Source: Chitinophaga sp. (lineage in GTDB: Bacteria > Bacteroidota > Bacteroidia > Chitinophagales > Chitinophagaceae). From it: a stretch of DNA of 64,000 nucleotides. The notes under the pieces are model-generated. The model had not been told where the DNA came from. It did not search any database and saw only the letters and a program-made list of their open reading frames with translations. Positions 62,797 through 64,000 of the stretch are shown piece by piece (within the stretch, counting starts at the first letter, position 1; each line of letters begins with the position of its first letter). The position numbers and the translations under genes are program-made. Location of the stretch: contig NZ_JAGHZS010000001.1 of NCBI RefSeq assembly GCF_017745275.1, positions 1,116,001 to 1,180,000 on the forward strand. Reading direction: 5' to 3'.

Positions 62797-64000
62797 CTTT
62801 AACAAATATCCGTTTGCTTCCGCTTCAAAGCTACTGATCTGTGTAGCTACCCAATGTTCATCTTTATGTAATTCGGCTGCCATAATCCTGGCTACGGCCG
62901 GGGCTATACGTATTGCTTCCTTTGCATCCAGGAAGAGCAGGCGGGTACGACGGGCTAGAAAGTCTTCTACATTGCGGGCCATTTCTTCTTTCACAGCCCA
63001 TACTACCTGCGCTTTAATGATGTGGTATTCCCGGCTCAGTTCCTCCTGCAGATCGGGCTGCCGGGCAACCATCTGATGAATGTGCAGCGCATCGCTACCA
63101 TAGAAATACCAGGGATCTTCCCAGTTGACATTATTGGTAGCTCCATGAATTTTAAGATGCGTAGTGGCCGTAGTTGTTTCTTTCCAGCGGAGTACTTCCT
63201 CCAGCTTATGAACTACATCTTCCGCCATGCGGCGGTAGGTAGTCCACTTGCCCCCGATGATGGTGATAAGCCCCGATTTAGCCACAATAATTTTATGGCT
63301 GCGCGAGATCTCTTTTGTTTTATGTCCTTCTGCTTTGGCAGCGGCTAATGGCCGGAGGCCGGCCCATACGCTGCGTACGTCTGCCCGCTGGGGTGGCCTG
63401 GACAAATACTGTCCGGCTGTACTGAGGATAAATGAAATTTCGTTTTCCAGCGCCCGGGGTTCCAGGCTGATATGATTGACCGGCGTATCAGTAGTGCCTA
63501 CTACCACTTTATTATGCCAGGGCACCACAAACAATACCCTGCCATCACTGGTGGAAGGAATCATCAAGGCATTGTGACCTGGCAGGAATTCACTGTCCAA
63601 TACCACATGCACGCCCTGACTGGCCGCAATAGACTTAGGTGCCTGCGGGTTATCCATCTCCAGAATATCATCTGCAAAAACACCAGTAGCATTAATTACC
63701 GCCTGGGTATTGATGTAAATATCTTCTCCACCATTGAGTGTATCCCTTACCGTTAGACCGCTGATTTTCCCCTCTCCATCCTTACGCAGGCTGGTTACCC
63801 GCATATAATTCAGCGCCGTACCTCCTTTATCGCTGATGGTTTGTACCAGGTTAATAGCGAGGCGGCTATCATCAAACTGGCCGTCGTGGTATAATACGCC
63901 GCCGGCGAGCTTATCTTCTTTTAGTGTTGACAGTCGCTGTAATGTTTCTGAGCGGGAAATATGTTCTGACTTACCCAGACTGAGACGGCCGGCCAGCCAA
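62794..64000 (-). CDS. glpD: Glycerol-3-phosphate dehydrogenase/oxidase, C-terminal part
   Basis: The frame stays open to the window edge, so the start lies beyond 64000. About 402 residues are visible, starting within SLGKSEHISRSETLQRLS. Features are GGVLYHDGQFDDSRLAINLV, VINATGVFADDILEMDNP and the C-terminal DAO_C helical domain (EEMARNVEDFLARRTRLLFLDAKEA). The FAD enzyme oxidises sn-glycerol 3-phosphate to dihydroxyacetone phosphate at the inner membrane. The family is near 520-560 residues, so the N-terminal FAD-binding part is missing from the window only. Confidence 0.93.
   Translation of the reverse strand, partial: WLAGRLSLGKSEHISRSETLQRLSTLKEDKLAGGVLYHDGQFDDSRLAINLVQTISDKGGTALNYMRVTSLRKDGEGKISGLTVRDTLNGGEDIYINTQAVINATGVFADDILEMDNPQAPKSIAASQGVHVVLDSEFLPGHNALMIPSTSDGRVLFVVPWHNKVVVGTTDTPVNHISLEPRALENEISFILSTAGQYLSRPPQRADVRSVWAGLRPLAAAKAEGHKTKEISRSHKIIVAKSGLITIIGGKWTTYRRMAEDVVHKLEEVLRWKETTTATTHLKIHGATNNVNWEDPWYFYGSDALHIHQMVARQPDLQEELSREYHIIKAQVVWAVKEEMARNVEDFLARRTRLLFLDAKEAIRIAPAVARIMAAELHKDEHWVATQISSFEAEANGYLLK

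Overview
The window looks like a chromosomal segment of a Bacteroidota bacterium of the Chitinophaga type. The grounds are a SusC/SusD pair driven by an ECF sigma factor and FecR, PorV and C-terminal sorting-domain proteins of the type IX secretion system (T9SS), a fused alpha/beta E1 ketoacid dehydrogenase, cysteine-poor L36 and S14, and promoters with the Bacteroidota -7 box TAnnTTTG (with TTTG 19 bp upstream in the best cases). The genus is inferred from overall protein character, not from a search.

Layout. 1-12.6 kb: a truncated amino-acid permease, YebC, an orphan OmpR-type response regulator, a 2-hydroxyacid dehydrogenase, a small unknown protein, the E1 dehydrogenase, a DUF1573 protein, a PLP aminotransferase, a gene-poor stretch with two look-alike short-RNA candidates, carA and a zinc-ribbon membrane protein. 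12.8-21.1 kb: a compact polysaccharide utilisation locus (ECF sigma, FecR, SusC with STN domain, SusD, GH16). 21.2-38.3 kb: the complete S10-spc-alpha ribosomal supercluster on the minus strand (rplQ, rpoA ... rplC, rpsJ), with hairpins in many intergenic spacers. 38.4-43.1 kb: an insertion between rpsJ and fusA. It holds four previously unlisted micro-genes for 20-28 residue amphipathic peptides, an outer-membrane beta-barrel gene and a glycosyltransferase/deacetylase pair. 43.1-45.3 kb: fusA. 45.4-57.9 kb: a second insertion, made of two tandem copies of a four-gene cassette (small sorting-domain protein, PorV paralogue, Pro/Lys-rich secreted protein, ~1170-residue collagen-like surface protein). 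58.0-58.9 kb: rpsG and rpsL. 58.9-64 kb: ilvE, a small operon (unknown protein, rdgB, thioesterase, nitroreductase) and a truncated glpD.

Two things stand out. First, rpsL-rpsG-fusA-rpsJ, contiguous in most bacteria, is split into three units here. Each unit has its own near-consensus promoter, and the gaps carry surface and secretion genes. Second, the peptide array at 38.9-40.2 kb has a shared 5' leader element (GGGATTGCCGAAAACC ... AGAGTAGG), repeated TGAAC boxes at a nearly constant distance upstream and separate terminators. The same TGAAC box arrangement lies upstream of the orphan response regulator at 3.2 kb, which suggests, but does not prove, one regulon. A family of palindromes whose outer edges coincide with stop codons (carA, ilvE, nitroreductase/glpD) is a third unusual feature.
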